NCBI GenBank assembly: GCA_020152595.1
Contig: JAIGNY010000126.1
Span: 186,001-250,000, forward strand
Direction of reading: 5' to 3'
DNA length: 64,000 nucleotides
Source of the DNA: Chiridota heheva
Lineage: Eukaryota; Echinodermata; Holothuroidea; Apodida; Chiridotidae
Position 1 is the stretch's first letter; each line of letters begins with the position of its first letter. Below, one piece after another: positions 10,760 to 22,985 of the stretch. The notes beneath the pieces were generated by a model that saw nothing but the letters and a program-made list of their open reading frames with translations, made no database searches and was not told the origin of the DNA. The translations under genes were made by a program, and so were the position numbers.

Positions 10760-11880
10760 CGACCAATACTGTATGTACCTAATCTTTATACATACAATGT
10801 ATAATACGCCGTTACACTTCTCTGAATCTCTGAACGATTGTAATACGTTGATGTGTGTCAGTACAGGCCATGTACTTACTGGCGCCATAGCGATTTGTTT
10901 GGAGATGACACAGCCTCTTTAAGAACTGTTCGAATGTAAAGTCTAAATATTTGGACCGCCTGCCCCACTATGTGTAGCAGGTCATGTTGTTGACTTTCTA
11001 AGGGGGAGGGGGATTTGACCCACGAAGTCACTTGCCTTTTTTAAATCCTGCCTTTGATTATTTAGGCAATTGCACTAGGAGGAATTATAGACGTGTAATA
11101 CTTCTGTTATCCCACCTTGTGTTGTATATTTTGTTACTCTTTATTTAAGAGTGGAAAGTCAGCATGTCACTATTGCAGACTACTTGCATGCAGTATAGCA
11201 ATCTGTGAAATGAGAGGGATGTTGTTCTAAGGTACTTATACTCCAACACACTTTTAGGCACAATGGCATGGGTGGGATTTGCCTACCAAAAGAGGGAGAC
11301 AAAGTCAAAAGTAGGGGGGGCAAAATCACACCAAGATACAAAAAAATCAACTTAAAGAGAAAGAAATTTGGAGAAAAGCAGGGGAAAATGACCCCTTGGT
11401 AACCCCAAATTCTGCCACGCATGATAATATTGGCAACATTTTATATGAATGTGCATATCAACCGTGGTCATTTCTAGTAAAAACTTCACAATTTGACAAT
11501 GACAATGAGTATTGAAAATAAGACCTGCTACATCAGATAACCATGGATTCGCTTTTCGATCAAGATCCTCAAGTTCATCTTAAGCAAAATTTAAATTTTC
11601 TGAAAACTTTTCGTCTGTTGATCTTTAAATACATTCAAAAAGTGAGTGATTAAAATATTGATGCAATGTACGTTCTTCCTTTTCATTTTAGACATGATGC
11701 ATGGTTATTAGAAGTGGAATTTTATGAAGATAAGTTTTGATGGAGAAGAGATGTGTAGTTTACTAAGATATCTTGTTTGAAAGTGTATCAGAAGATGTAT
11801 ATATTTAATTGAGGAAAGACAATAAATAGCTTCAACAGATTTATATATAATGGTGTTGTTTTACTTGCTTAAACCAGTTG
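10760..11880. other. No recognised feature
   Basis: No exon, RNA gene or clear repeat was found. A few purine- or pyrimidine-rich patches occur (for example near 11,000 and 11,310). Confidence 0.4.
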
Positions 11881-11885
11881 CTCAG

Positions 11886-12006
11886 ACAAAAACTGTTTGG
11901 ACATAGAAGATAGTTCTGTCACTCTCCATTCTCCACCATCCCCCCCCCAAAAAAACCTGTTTGGACAAAGAAGATAGTTCTGTCATTCTCCACCATCCCC
12001 CTCCCC
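11886..12006. repeat. Tandem duplication of about 65-75 bp
   Basis: The segment ACTGTTTGGACATAGAAGAT...CTCTCCA...CCATCCCCC occurs twice in a row with small differences and ends each time in a C-rich run. Confidence 0.8.
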
Positions 12007-12009
12007 CCT

Positions 12010-13510
12010 TCCTCATTTGAAATCTCAACAATTTCCGAGAAACTGACCAATCTTGGTTTCAGCATTGAAAGATGGGATTTTTGTCCCAACTTCATTCGGT
12101 CACGATTGTAGAGACTATATTACCTACACTGTTTTGAAGTTGTATGAGTAGCAAATAGTTTTTGCAATTGGGATTTTTATAGCTTAGTTATACCCTCTAC
12201 CAACTTAAAGGGTACTATTTCTTAGTTATCAATTACTGAATGTAAACAGCAATATTTTGAAACACTTGAGACTTTCAAAAATTCCTTACTGAAACACTTT
12301 GCATCAACCTGGGAGTTATATGTCCATCACCGCACATCGTGGCATTTCAAGCTGAAAAAGTACAGCTCACACTGCCGAGCAATGTAGGTTACTTGAGGTG
12401 CAAAAGTATGTAATGTTTACAAGGTTCATAAATCCATACTCTGGCTTTATTAACCATTGGTTTATCCAGCCCTTGGATTAGGGGGGCGGGCGAGCGAGGG
12501 GGAGTTGCTGAGGGTAGTGCTTGGACCATAATAGCATATTTGCTGACCTTTTTAGCATGATTTTACTTTGAAAGGGGGACATTTTTTCAGGCGGGGGAAA
12601 GGGGGTATAAGACCCTGTCAACTCTACCATTGTTTACACCCATGTCAAGGGTGCAGCCAGCTTTTATAATTAAAGAGGGAGCTCGCAAAGGGAAATATAT
12701 GGATCCAATAGCATCTTTTTAGCATGACTTCACTTTAGGAGTGAGGGAGGGGGTCTTTAGCAGTGCTGGCACTCATTTACAGCTGAGTGAACTGAAGCAA
12801 ATAGAGTAAAAGTGTCATGTTCAAAAACCAACACAGCAGGGTCAGATTTAACTTTGGGCATTCGCTCAGGGGGCCGCACGATTTACCAAACAATTGTTTT
12901 TCTATTAAATAATTTGCAATAAAGATTGTTGCAGTTGTGTCATGGCATGACAGATTGATTGATCAAGGCAGAGGAAGCACACTCAACACATCTAAGAGAA
13001 GGTCTCAGGTTCCTCCATATAAGAAGCTGTCCAAGGCCCCACATTCCTAAATCCGGCCATGCAATGCAGTGCTTGCGACAGCAGTCGAACCCATTACCTG
13101 TAGCCATAGGCGATGATTCTAGGAGGGAGGGAGACATTTCCCCCTAATAATTTTTATTGGGGGACGAATATTATTGTCCTCTTTTTATAATGAGGCCTTG
13201 TATAAAGCCTATATGGCAGGCTACACCACTGTCTGGGTTTATACCCCCTCCCCCTTTTAGTCTGCCAATGGTAAAAAGAAATCGCTGTCGCTCATGAACA
13301 TGACTCATTGGCCACTTGTACTTCCCCCATAGAACCGTAAATGTATCCAAATCTACATGACAAGACTGAACAGATTAAAGAATTTACTTCCATTTTCAAC
13401 ATACTTTTTTTCCAACCCGCTAGGCTTACAGGAAAATCAAGATAGAAATACAAATACCGTGTTTAGATTGACGTTTTGCAAATATAACTTTGGTGATAAC
13501 AATTTTATTC
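12010..13510. other. No recognised gene
   Basis: The span has scattered G-rich runs (near 12,480, 12,590 and 12,740) but no supported exon. The short open frames at 12,940-13,147 show no family resemblance. Confidence 0.4.
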
Positions 13511-13514
13511 TACA

Positions 13515-13970
13515 AAAGTCATTGGTCACACCCACCTCACTCACTCCCACCTCCTTATTGGCTCCCCTCCCCCTTACCCCTCTGCAACAATTGCCATTGC
13601 ACCCTCACAATCCATCACGTTCTCCTTGCTTGCCCCCTGTACAACCTTCCCAGAGCTTCCCTCGCTCCCCACAACTCAGTTGCTGAGTTCTTCCAGAAAA
13701 ATCCTCCAGATAAAATTATCTCCTTCCTTCAGCATGCATCCCTCTACAACCATATTTAATTCTCCTCTTCCATCCCCTCTCTACTTTGTTTTTGTTTCAA
13801 CCATGCACCTCCCCTCTCAATCACAGCTTTCTGACCTTTTGTTCTTTAATTTCTCTCATTCTTTTCCTGTTTCCTTTTCTTCCTACCTCTAGAATGATCT
13901 GACCTCTCAGGCACAATTTGACCCTCGTTGTCGTGGTGCCGTTTAGCCCTCATCAAACAAACAAACAAAA
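13515..13970 (+). mobile_element. LINE 3' fragment
   Basis: The fragment starts at TCACACCCACCTCACTCACT, the segment right after the 18-bp array in the first LINE. The end of ORF2 can be followed as CPLYNLPRASLAPHNSVAEFFQKNPPDK in short pieces to a stop after ASLYNHI at 13,759. The 3' untranslated part and the tail GTGGTGCCGTTTAGCCC plus CAAACAAACAAAC end at about 13,968. It is the cleanest 3' end of the family in the window. The CPLY residues fit the zinc-knuckle-like C-terminal motif of LINE ORF2. Confidence 0.85.
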
Positions 13971-14349
13971 GTCATAATGTACTATTCTAAATCTAATGTT
14001 TAGAATAAATTTAGATCATTAAAAAGAATTACTAGTGAGAATTCATATGTTGTTGCGAAAGACGTGAGACAAGTGTAAATCATATAAGGTTTTCAGACGA
14101 AAATGATCAATTAAGCAAGAAAGTGGCGAAATTAGTTTTATAATAGTTCAGTCATTGTTTGATGACATTGTATGGTTTTCGACGCTCTTCTGCTCTTGCA
14201 GTTGCGTATTCAGCTTTCGCTGTCAGAAGGACAATGAGTAATTATCGTGAAAGGGCTATACCCAAAGGCACGTAGGAAGGTAGGGAGAGAGTTGGGAGGG
14301 GCGCTTGACTGATTCCGGTTGGGAGACAAAGTTGGGAAATTATTGACAT

Positions 14350-14625
14350 AAAACTGAAGAAAACTTATGGAAAAATTAATGGAAATTTATGTAACGCTAA
14401 CAAAATAGGCAATATTTCCTGAAAATGAAAGAGAATTCCCGAAATATATTTTCATTTTTATTTTCCCGAAAATAAAGGAAATTGAAGATAACTACCCGAG
14501 AATCGAAGAAAATGACCCGAACATTAAAAAGAATTGCCCGAAAATTGAAGAAAATTGGCCAAGAATGAAGGAAATTGAATAAATACTCCCGAAAATTGAA
14601 GAAAGTTTCAAAAATTGAAGATTTC
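14350..14625. repeat. Degenerate CCGAAAATTGAAGAAAA minisatellite
   Basis: A unit of roughly 24-30 bp with the core CCCGAAAATTGAAGAAAAT recurs about ten times with strong divergence. A related array in the opposite orientation lies at 62,440-62,975. Confidence 0.75.
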
Positions 14626-15655
14626 ATTTCGCTAGGAACAAAATCACCACCAAATGATTTGGGCGATTGTAAACCTTATAAAGACAGGGGCCAGGCGGAG
14701 CTGGGGACTGTAGGCTTCAGCCCCATAATTTTAGGTGAACATGTGTTATTACGTTACCTGACCTCATTATCCCCAATATTGTTGTCACATGTCACCTGAC
14801 CCCATCAGCTCCCCCCCCCCCCCTATTTATTTTCTATAATATGTATATCATATTGCATGGTATATTCCGCTACATATAGTTTACATAGGATTTTTTTTTC
14901 TTGCCTTCTGACTCCCGCTGAATACACCTCTGCGCTCTTTTAAGTCCTGATTCAGTGAATTTCCATTTCATGGGTACATGCATTAATATATTTCATCGTC
15001 AAAAGCTTTCCGCTTATCTTCTCTTTTCTCCTTAAATAAAGGTAGCTAACTAAATAAGTAGCTTGCCAATGTCAACTTTTTAGGCTATGTTACTTTCTTC
15101 AATATGTCAACAACAACAAAATCATAATAACAGGACTTGTCGTAACTATTTAAAAGAACACGAATGTATCATATTTTACATAAAGGCATTTTCTGTTTGC
15201 ATAAAGGTGAAGGAGGGCACGTCTGTTTATGACAAGGGGCTGGGAGTGCATCGCAAGTTCGCTCAAGGCCACATTTCAACATGCACCAATAAAATTTGGA
15301 GGTGGCTCGCACATCCTAGCAAAACTTTTAAACGGGTGAAAATAAAGGTTGGCAGATAGGAATGCCTCGCTTTTTTCAGTATGAACAAGTTTAATGTAGG
15401 GATGTTTGGCCACAGCGTAACTTTTGAGAAAGATGAGGGGCACGCACCCACAGTGTCCCCCGGTTCCGCCACCTCTGGTTCTAGTAATTCAGTGTTAAAA
15501 TATGTTTACATGGGTTTTACATGGGTTGTTCTAAACTCTGAACAATTTGTTCCTTAATAATATGAATTTTCAAAGGGCATCTCCTGCCTTGTCTTCCCCT
15601 TACTCAAGGACAAGAGGTGGCCGACATCGCTGCATGTTGTGCAACAGAACGTAAC
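14626..15655. other. No recognised gene; poly-C tract
   Basis: A homopolymer run of about 14 C occurs near 14,810-14,823. Otherwise nothing is supported. Confidence 0.4.
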
Positions 15656-15659
15656 CAAT

Positions 15660-15972
15660 GATTAATAAAAGAAAATATGTTATAAGCCATGAAAATAGCA
15701 AAAGGTTACAAATTGACCATTTTAGAGTATTTTAAATTTTAGAGCCTTATCATAATAATTTATGCAAATTTTATTGTAATTGCGCAACATCACACTAAGA
15801 AAACCTTAGGGATATGTTAACCTATTGTTTTTCAATTCTTCACCACCGTTCTTTGAAAAGAAGCAGTTGAATATGACCAAGACATTTTGAACCCCCATCT
15901 CCATCTATCAAAATTCAGCAGGAGAAAAAGTATATTGATTTTAGTGACTGAAATTTAGGACATAATTTCTTA
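15660..15972 (+). repeat. Third copy of the dispersed repeat found at the ends of the giant inverted arms
   Basis: From GAAAATAGCAAAAGGTTAC through CCTTATCATAATAATTTATG, AACCTATTGTTTTTCAATTC and CAGCAGGAGAAAAAGTATA to GATTTTAGTGACTGAAATTT the order of words matches 32,570-33,225 (with the LINE removed) and, reversed, 63,400-63,660. The element is AT-rich and non-coding. No terminal repeats are obvious. Confidence 0.7.
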
Positions 15973-16835
15973 TGAATTATGTTAAAGACTGTCGAAAGCT
16001 TTTCTTCTTTTGCATTCTTTTGTTTTTTTGCATCTTAGCATGCTTTTGTTATTTTGACGTTTGACTCCCTCTCTCTCTCTCTCTCTCTCACACATTTTTG
16101 GTAAACTTAAAAAAGCGCACACTTAGAGAGGTACATTATTCTTTCAAAGTGACACAAACATGTGGAAGCTGTGAAAGCTTCCCAAATTTCGATGGTGGAG
16201 CACCATTAATATGTGGTCGAGGGAAAAACTATACCGTTGGACCCTTGCCACTAATCAGCTGAAGACCGAGTGTGAATGTCATGACCAATATATCAAGTTT
16301 GATTTATTTTCAGCAAGAAAATGATGAAAAACCCCTGAACCATTCTAAGGACTTCTTATTTGCTTGTCACATTATTTAGGACTGTCTCATTGAAGTTTCG
16401 GATTCATGATAAACGTATTCTCCCCAATTTGGGTTCTAAATATCTTGATCTAAGAGTTTTGTGGCAGCAAAAATACAAGGGTCAATAGAAATTTTCAGAC
16501 CGATAAAAGTTGGAAATTTTTTCGGGGGAAGGGGTGGGTGTTGGGAGATTGCCCCTAAAGCTATAATGCTGTCGTACATGCTTTCGAAATACGTCAATCG
16601 AAAAGTATTCCTAATATCCTGTGTACCACCCATGAACCCCACGATTTTGCCCGAATTGTCTCCCTTTTCAGGGAAACTTCCCAGGCTCTTACCTGTTTAT
16701 AAACGGTAATAGCGTATCTATATAAGGGGCGGGGGAGGGGGGCTTTTGGGGCATAGTAAATTCCGTAGGCCCCTTCCCCATGTTTTTTTCAATATATATT
16801 TTTTCATGAAAATCATCAATATAATTCAGTGAAAT
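15973..16835. other. No recognised gene; short CT microsatellite
   Basis: A (CT)n run of about 22 bp lies near 16,070-16,090. The open frames at 16,436-16,709 have no recognisable motif. Confidence 0.4.
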
Positions 16836-16903
16836 CAAGGAGCTTCTACACATGGAGATCTGACGGTCGTAAAACCTTTGAAGTAATGTGTGTAGCCGCC
16901 GTC
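16836..16903 (+). repeat. Inverted copy of the 23.5-kb promoter-proximal sequence
   Basis: The 40 bases at 16,836-16,875 are the exact reverse complement of 23,612-23,651 (from CAAGGAGCTTCTACACATGG to GACGGTCGTAAAAC). The next 25 bases (CCTTTGAAGTAATGTGTGTA and on to GCCGC) match, reversed, 23,483-23,507 with one difference. The 104 bp that separate the two blocks at 23.5 kb, including a TATA box, are missing here. Confidence 0.85.
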
Positions 16904-17329
16904 GTAAAACTCCCTAAATCACTCATCGAAGGTCGTAAAAAAAACTCCAATAAATCACTTCACACTATGCGCTTTGACACCGCTCTCGTGGAGCTGGCCC
17001 GATTACGTAATAGGTGTACCAGCTTGTGTGTAACGCATCGTATATACACAATTATATATACTACATTTCTTGGTAGTTTGGGGTGCTTAAGTGAACAATA
17101 TTCAGGCTTACGGAAAAGAAAAGAAGCTTTTTGTCTTCTGACTTACCATATCACATGTACCCAGGCAAATGTCTTTTACCACTTTTTAACAAGATATAAA
17201 AATCAGTGCATTTTGGGGAAATTTGCCTCCTGTCGCCACACTTTTTGATGAGAGGCCTAACCCCACCCCTCCCTTTCTTTTACACACACTTTCCAAATGA
17301 GAATTACGTCTCTAGCTGGGTACTTGCCA

Positions 17330-17770
17330 AACAGTATGTAGGACTAACATTACTCGCTGTGGGTACTCACTCTGACATTGACAAATTTTGAGCCAGATTT
17401 GTTTACGGGGTTGTGGGGAATGAAGCAAGTGAAAAGGATTTTGTCAAACACAAGTAAGGACCAGGTACTCACCCTGTGACATTTACCTACTACAATGAGT
17501 CACCCTATGTGACATTTACCCACTACGAGGAGTACCCACTCTTGATATATATCAAATCCGAATCAGACTAGTTTACGGGGTGGGGAATGAAGTGCAATGG
17601 GCTTTAATCAAACACAAGAGGCCAGGTACCCACTCTGTGTGACATTTACCCACTACATACTGTATGTAATATTTACCCACTGCGACGAGTACCAACTCTG
17701 ACATTGACCAATTCCGACTTGTTCATTGAGGTGAGGAATGAAGCATTTGATGAACTCTAGAGAGGACCAG
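17330..17770. repeat. Three diverged tandem copies of a 150-200 bp unit
   Basis: The words GTGACATTTACCCACTAC, GAGTACCCACTCT, GTTTACGGGGT.GGGGAATGAA and AAACACAAG...GACCAGGTAC recur in the same order. No coding potential is conserved. Confidence 0.7.
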
Positions 17771-18038
17771 GCCAATAGGCGGAATACCTTTCCTTTGTCC
17801 CCTCAAATTAATCTATAGGGGCCCCAGGCCTGAAGGCTCTATTTGTTTGGCTGTCTTGGGAAAGTGACTGTATGGAATTCAGGATTTTGTGAAATTATGC
17901 CTTAAAGGCCTTACCTTATAGCCCTTAAGGACAACAGTATATACCAGCTAGGTATAAATTTACAAGTCATCATTAATCCCCACCCCCTACCAACACCAAA
18001 AAGGACAATAGAAAGCAAATCCAGTAGTCAAAACAAGA

Positions 18039-18044
18039 TTTATT
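18039..18044 (-). terminator. Candidate poly(A) signal on the minus strand
   Basis: AATAAA is read on the minus strand in a TTTCAATAAATCTTG context. It is the first canonical signal I noted downstream of the exon-like segments at 19.9-23.5 kb. A chance match in AT-rich DNA is quite possible. Confidence 0.3.
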
Positions 18045-19431
18045 GAAATAGATCAACTTCTGCAAAAAATATGAAGAATACTCAACTATCAAGATTGATC
18101 TCCATAAATGCAAAATAAACGATTATGAATTTTGCAGCACTTCTTACCTGGAAAAATAGTAACTAAATATTCCAAAGTTATCCAATTATGATATGCATTT
18201 CACCCACAAACCAATCATGTTAAGTGTTACAAAGAAAGACTAAAGATAAGCAAAGTAAAATGTGTTAATACATTTTCAAAAACATTTTCAAATACATCAT
18301 ACAATTGACACACAACGAGTCTCTTATAAATGAAACTGACGTATTCTCATAATTAATATCTTTCCAATTCTGTACAGTTACAGAAGAAAATAGATTAAAG
18401 AAAATTACTGTTGAGCCTGTAGCTGAATTCTAAGTTGTTGAAGACCTTAAATACCTACTTCTTTCCTGGGATATAGTGCATGCAACTTGTATTTTACCTG
18501 ACAAATAATTCATACATTAAGTTGATGCCCACGTATAATAAAACTCTTTCTGTCTCTCTTTGAAGCTTCTCAACCTCAGCTTCATAATATCATACTTGAA
18601 ACAATGAAAATGTGGACTCATTTATTTATAACATATAGCATTTATACAGTACTAGTTGCTCTGCAAATGTTAATGAAACCTTTAGTGTTTACATTTCCAA
18701 AGGCACCTACTAGCATCACCAACCAAATTAAATAAAGTTCTGTTGTGTGCCTTTGTTGTGTGTAATCGGATTTCCCTTTTGATTTGCTTTAAGTTTATCT
18801 GTAAATATTCATCTTTTCTACAGTACCATACAGATAACATTTGCTGTAAAATCTGAACAGCTTAAGACTAATTAATAGTCACATTAAACATTTTAAGTGA
18901 AATCGGTTGAAGTAAGTTTCTATAAAACTTCCCTATCAAATTAAGAACGAACAAGTATAAAGATTCGAGACACAATTTACCTTTCTAAAATGGTGAAAGC
19001 CAATAAACTTATAAATAAACCTTATATTACACTCTTGCATTTATCATTTAACTTTTTTTTTTTTTATTATAAGAATCAACAAGACACACATAAGTTAACT
19101 ATTAATGTGCAGTAAACATTTAGCACAAGACACTGCATAATACTGAATAAAACTGCCTTACAATTGTAAAAACATAACCAAAAGCAAGAAAAGCATAAGC
19201 AAAAGCCATACCATCAATATGTTTTTTTTTTTTTGTTGGTCGCCCATAGTCAAGGTTTTGTGAATGCAATAATTCAACACTTTCAGTGGTGATTTACATA
19301 CATAACGGGTTGATGTTGTCTTATTTTGCCAACCCCAAGATATTTGCGCATAGACTACTAATCCAATCAATAGTGGCTGAGGAAGTAGTGTTATAAGTAT
19401 GAAGCACAATAAACATCAGGATCGTCTACTA
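18045..19431. other. AT-rich, possibly 3' untranslated sequence of a minus-strand transcript
   Basis: No coding sequence or clear repeat was seen. Its position between the transposase-like segment and the minus-strand AATAAA makes a long 3' UTR possible but unproven. Confidence 0.25.
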
Positions 19432-19687
19432 ACTGTGGTGTAGCGGTTATCATACTTGTCTACAGACCACGAGGCCGTGGGTTCAAGCCTGGGTTGGGTA
19501 GACACGCCAGTGTACCACAACTGGTTATCTATCAAAGGCCATGGACATTGACTTGGTTGTCGATGTTATGTCTGTCCGCACGTCCTACCTATGTTCTTGT
19601 CCCGGTCGTATAAGCGTTTGGTGATGGCATTGTTACTATCATAACCGAATACGCAGGCGACGACCCGTCATTGTAATTGTGTGTTCA
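19432..19687 (+). mobile_element. tRNA-Val-like SINE, copy 1
   Basis: The 256-bp element has a tRNA head with A box GTGGTGTAGCGGTTATCAT and B box GGGTTCAAGCC, closest by eye to tRNA-Val, then a body with CATTGACTTGGTTGTCGATG and ending ...GTCATTGTAATTGTGTGTTCA. A second copy at 33,398-33,651 is the same over its whole length with roughly 5-7 percent differences. The body includes CGAATACGCAGGCGACGACC. Confidence 0.85.
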
Positions 19688-19866
19688 CTCGCCGTCATCG
19701 CGCCAGGATGTCAAGCAACTTTCTCAAAACCAGATTCCTCTGTAACTGTAGATAGCCTACTAGTATGATAACAAAATCAGTCAGATTTGTATAAACATCA
19801 GATCTATAATGATATTAGAAAAAATAATTTACAGAAGGGCTAATGCAGTTCATCTGATATTAGGCC

Positions 19867-20158
19867 TATCTGATATTTGACCACCTTTTCCTGTTTGGCA
19901 GAGGCTCGTCACTTATTTCTGCTTCACTTGGTTGACAGGCAGTTACATTGCTTTTAATGTCCAATTTCTACCTGCAACAACATTGGTTTAGCATGTGATG
20001 TCCAAACTGCTCCATTGTTGGGTTGTCATGGGAACCTCTGGCTCCAAGCTGTTCAACAAAAAACTCTTCAATGGGTTCCTGGTTGAACTTGTCGCTTAGT
20101 ACAAATGTCTTACCTTCTACTTGCAGCAATTCCTTTCTAATTTCAACAAATGAGTTCA
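19867..20158 (-). pseudogene. P-element/THAP9-type transposase C-terminal exon, broken
   Basis: On the minus strand an acceptor (TTTTTCTTTCATAG) precedes an open segment reading NSFVEIRKELLQVEGKTF, LSDKFNQEPIEEFFVEQLG, then ARGSHDNPTMEQFGHHMLN. The pattern D/E-P-hEEhF..Q...G...DNPT..QFG is typical of the C-terminal part of P-element and THAP9-like transposases. An in-frame TAG at 19,968 follows NQCCCR. The same frame then continues to a second stop at 19,867 with SEAEISDEPLPNRKRW, which resembles the usual end of such proteins (EPLPKRR). No catalytic core or THAP domain is in reach. It is a remnant, though the intact acceptor means it could still be an exon. Confidence 0.6.
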
Positions 20159-20317
20159 CTATGAAAGAAAAAGAGAACAACAACTGTTGTAACTTGAATT
20201 TTTTAATGCTGATTTCTTTTTAAAAAAACACAGTATATGAAACCTGTGACATTGATGTGAAAAAAACCATGAGTTTTTTCTTTTATCTATTTTACATATT
20301 ATTATTATTTATTTTGT

Positions 20318-20394
20318 GGGGAAGGGGGAGGGGAGGAGGAAGGGGGAGGGGAGGAGGAAGGGGGAGGTGAGGAGGAAGGGGGAGGAGGAAGGAA
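20318..20394. repeat. GA-rich short tandem repeat
   Basis: GGGGAGGAGGAAGGGGGAG-type units of about 20-21 bp repeat three to four times. Confidence 0.9.
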
Positions 20395-20637
20395 GAATTG
20401 CATTTTCTCAAATTTAAATGATTTTTGAATTTTCTTAATTTTTATACAACTCTACATTGTTAATGATGGAAAAGGTCCAAGTTAGTAAATTACTTGTGAT
20501 CCAAAGAAGGTCGAAGGAGCAATAGATGTTGAATAGAACACAACATGGTAGAGTGTGTGGTTCAGTCTATATCACACACAGAGCCTTTTCTATGGCACAC
20601 TCTAAAACTGAGGTATTATGCTTATCAAAGGTGTCGA

Positions 20638-20834
20638 AACAGCAGAAGGCATCCAAACAGCAGAAGGCATCCAAACAGCAAAAGGCATCCAAACAGCAGA
20701 AGGCATCCAAACAGCAGAAGGCATCCAAACAGCAGAAGGCACCCAACCAGCAGAAGGCATCCAAACAGCAGAAGGCATCCAAACAGCAGAAGGCATCCAA
20801 ACAACAGAAGGCATCCAAACAGCAGAAGGCATCC
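20638..20834. repeat. 18-bp minisatellite, about 11 copies
   Basis: The unit is CAGAAGGCATCCAAACAG with few variants (AAAGG, CACCCAACC, AACAACAG). It lies between two minus-strand exon-like segments. Being a multiple of three it keeps several frames open; no protein is inferred. Confidence 0.95.
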
Positions 20835-20874
20835 TTAGGCATTTATTTTTTAAACAAAATAATATTTAACACAC

Positions 20875-21001
20875 CTGGTACGTGAAATCCTTGAGGTGAC
20901 ACGGCTTATGTACTTCTGATTCTCCCTCTTACTGATACCAACTGCTCCTGATCTCTGCTTGCCATTCTGACAAAATACCCAAGGAAGTCCTTTACCAACC
21001 A
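20875..21001 (-). CDS. Exon-like segment, unknown
   Basis: On the minus strand TTTTAATTTCAG precedes and GTGTGTTAAA follows a 127-bp segment. One frame is open throughout: VGKGLPWVFCQNGKQRSGA, then VGISKRENQKYISRVTSRIS. I do not recognise the family. Joining it to the segment at 21,476-21,559 puts a TGA in frame, and joining it to the transposase-like exon also breaks the frame. It is thus either from another splice form, non-coding, or a pseudo-exon. Confidence 0.3.
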
Positions 21002-21475
21002 CTGAAATTAAAACAAAAGGGAGTCATTTATCAAAATATGTCATTCTAAATGTTACAGAAAGTGTTTATTACAAGTACCAGTAGAAGTAAGTATTGGCTA
21101 CACATATTCAAATCCATTATCAGTCTAAAGCAAACCCTGTAAGCATATAAGCATAGCACAAAAAATGCTTTCTAGCACTAAATTTTTCACCTGCATCCCT
21201 TCTGAGACACAGCACCTTGTTAGTTTTAAGAAAATGCATTTAAATTAAAGACTTCCAGGAATTGAAAATCCCTTTTTAAGGAAAATATCATTTGTCCAAA
21301 TAATGATATGCCATCAATCCTACAAAAAGTGTTCATACACTCAAGGAGTGATCTTTAAATCCCCTGCCCATGCTGCAACCAACAAATGTCCTAAAAGCTG
21401 ATGATTGGACATCATTTTAGTAAACATACACATAAAAGTGAATATAAAGCTACAAAAACACATAAAAATGCTTAC

Positions 21476-21559
21476 CTCAAGCCTTCCAGGTTTTGCTTTT
21501 TAAATTTCGTTCATGAGAGATGACTGAAGAGACCTTAAAATGAGATGATACATTTCCAT
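21476..21559 (-). ncRNA. Exon-like segment with good splice sites, no usable frame
   Basis: On the minus strand TTTTTTATTTTAG precedes 84 bp that end in CTTGAG|GTAAGC. All three frames contain stops, although one frame stays open until the TGA six bases before the donor. It fits a 5' UTR or non-coding exon of the same minus-strand unit. Confidence 0.3.
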
Positions 21560-22985
21560 CTAAAATAAAAAAATAATGAGACAAAATACTAAATAAATCA
21601 TCATCTTTACAGTATGTACAAATTCTGTGCGCACAGAGTGGTATGAGTAATTAGTAATGGCCAGAAACTTAGCCTATTTATTATATGATTTACTAACATA
21701 ATAACTACTGCAATATCTTTTGTACAAATGATTACACAGATCAAATGATCACAAACTATTATAGAGTATCTCTAAGCAAATGCTGTACATACATGTACAT
21801 GAAAATTGATAACTTGTTAATAACTTCTGCAGTTAAAATGCATTCCTAACTTACAGTAATAACAGTTGATATTGACAATTTAAACACAATAAGATGGCCA
21901 GGATTCAAATCCACAAGTTCACACAAGAGAGTCTCCTTTGAATGATGAATCTGAAATGCGACAGCATTTTCATAAAGTGCTTTTTGTTCATTCAACTTTT
22001 TTCCAATTCACCACTATTTGTCCACTTTTTGTATAATGATTAAGACCCACTTGATCAAATCAAAACAAATCATCCTGGTGGGAAAATTTGGGAGGAACTT
22101 TAGAAGGATTCTCAAAAAATTATCAGACTCATGAACTTCAGAGGTGAATGATGTAATCTTATCAATTGTTAAAGAATAGTTTGTGTAATCTTATGGCTCC
22201 CATGCAGTATCCCCTGCTACAGTAGAATTTAAGTCGCATGGTCCAGCATCGTACTAATCCTAATAAAAGAACGATGCATATTCATGAAGAAAGAACTTAT
22301 TATGTATGTTCAAACTATGGCATAATCCTGCCGGCTGGGCAGCAAAGTTGCAAGACCGCCAGCTGTACTAAGCTAGCTTAACTATAAAATGATGAATTTT
22401 TTTATGTATCAATCATAATAAAGCAAATTGAGTATGACACAAAAATTACAGCCTGAAACTATCTAACTATGCCTTTCAATCATTTTAAACCTACAGTTAT
22501 TATTTTAATGCCATGAAGTGCAGTAACACATCATGGAAAGATGATATAAAAATTCTTTTAACAATTTAAAAATGAGAACCAAAATATTGCACGCAAAAAA
22601 AGAAGAAAAAAAAAGGTAGGCCGAGTCCTACACCTATTACCCATTGTGTATTGAATCATTGTTTTGTAGGCTAAATGAAAATAAATCAAGGGAATTTTGT
22701 TTTGCCTTAGCCTGCACAAACTTCTGAGCCACATTACTACAGTGCATCACAAGTGTAGTAATTTTGAAAGAATCTAGCATTGATCGCTAAATGCAGCTTC
22801 AATTATTTTAGACCTAGGGGCCTAGGCCTAGAATGGGTCCATTTTCTTAGTTAGGCCTAAGGCCTATTTTGGCACACTATCTTGACGAAGTAAGCACTGC
22901 AGTATTAACACCAGTGGGGCCTAGCATCAGTACCACTTTCTTGACCTTCGATTTTTAATCTGATTCCTACTATTTTAAAACCCAA
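21560..22985. other. No recognised feature
   Basis: AT-rich sequence in the presumed intron of the minus-strand unit. TAGGCCTA words cluster near 22,810-22,865. Confidence 0.4.

Noticed and set aside
16829-17248. 139-codon open frame as a host gene
   Set aside because: It overlaps the inverted copy of the 23.5-kb promoter region, shows no domain, and has no splice or promoter signal.
20526-20885. KASKQQ repeat protein
   Set aside because: It is an 18-bp minisatellite open on both strands, with no flanking domain.
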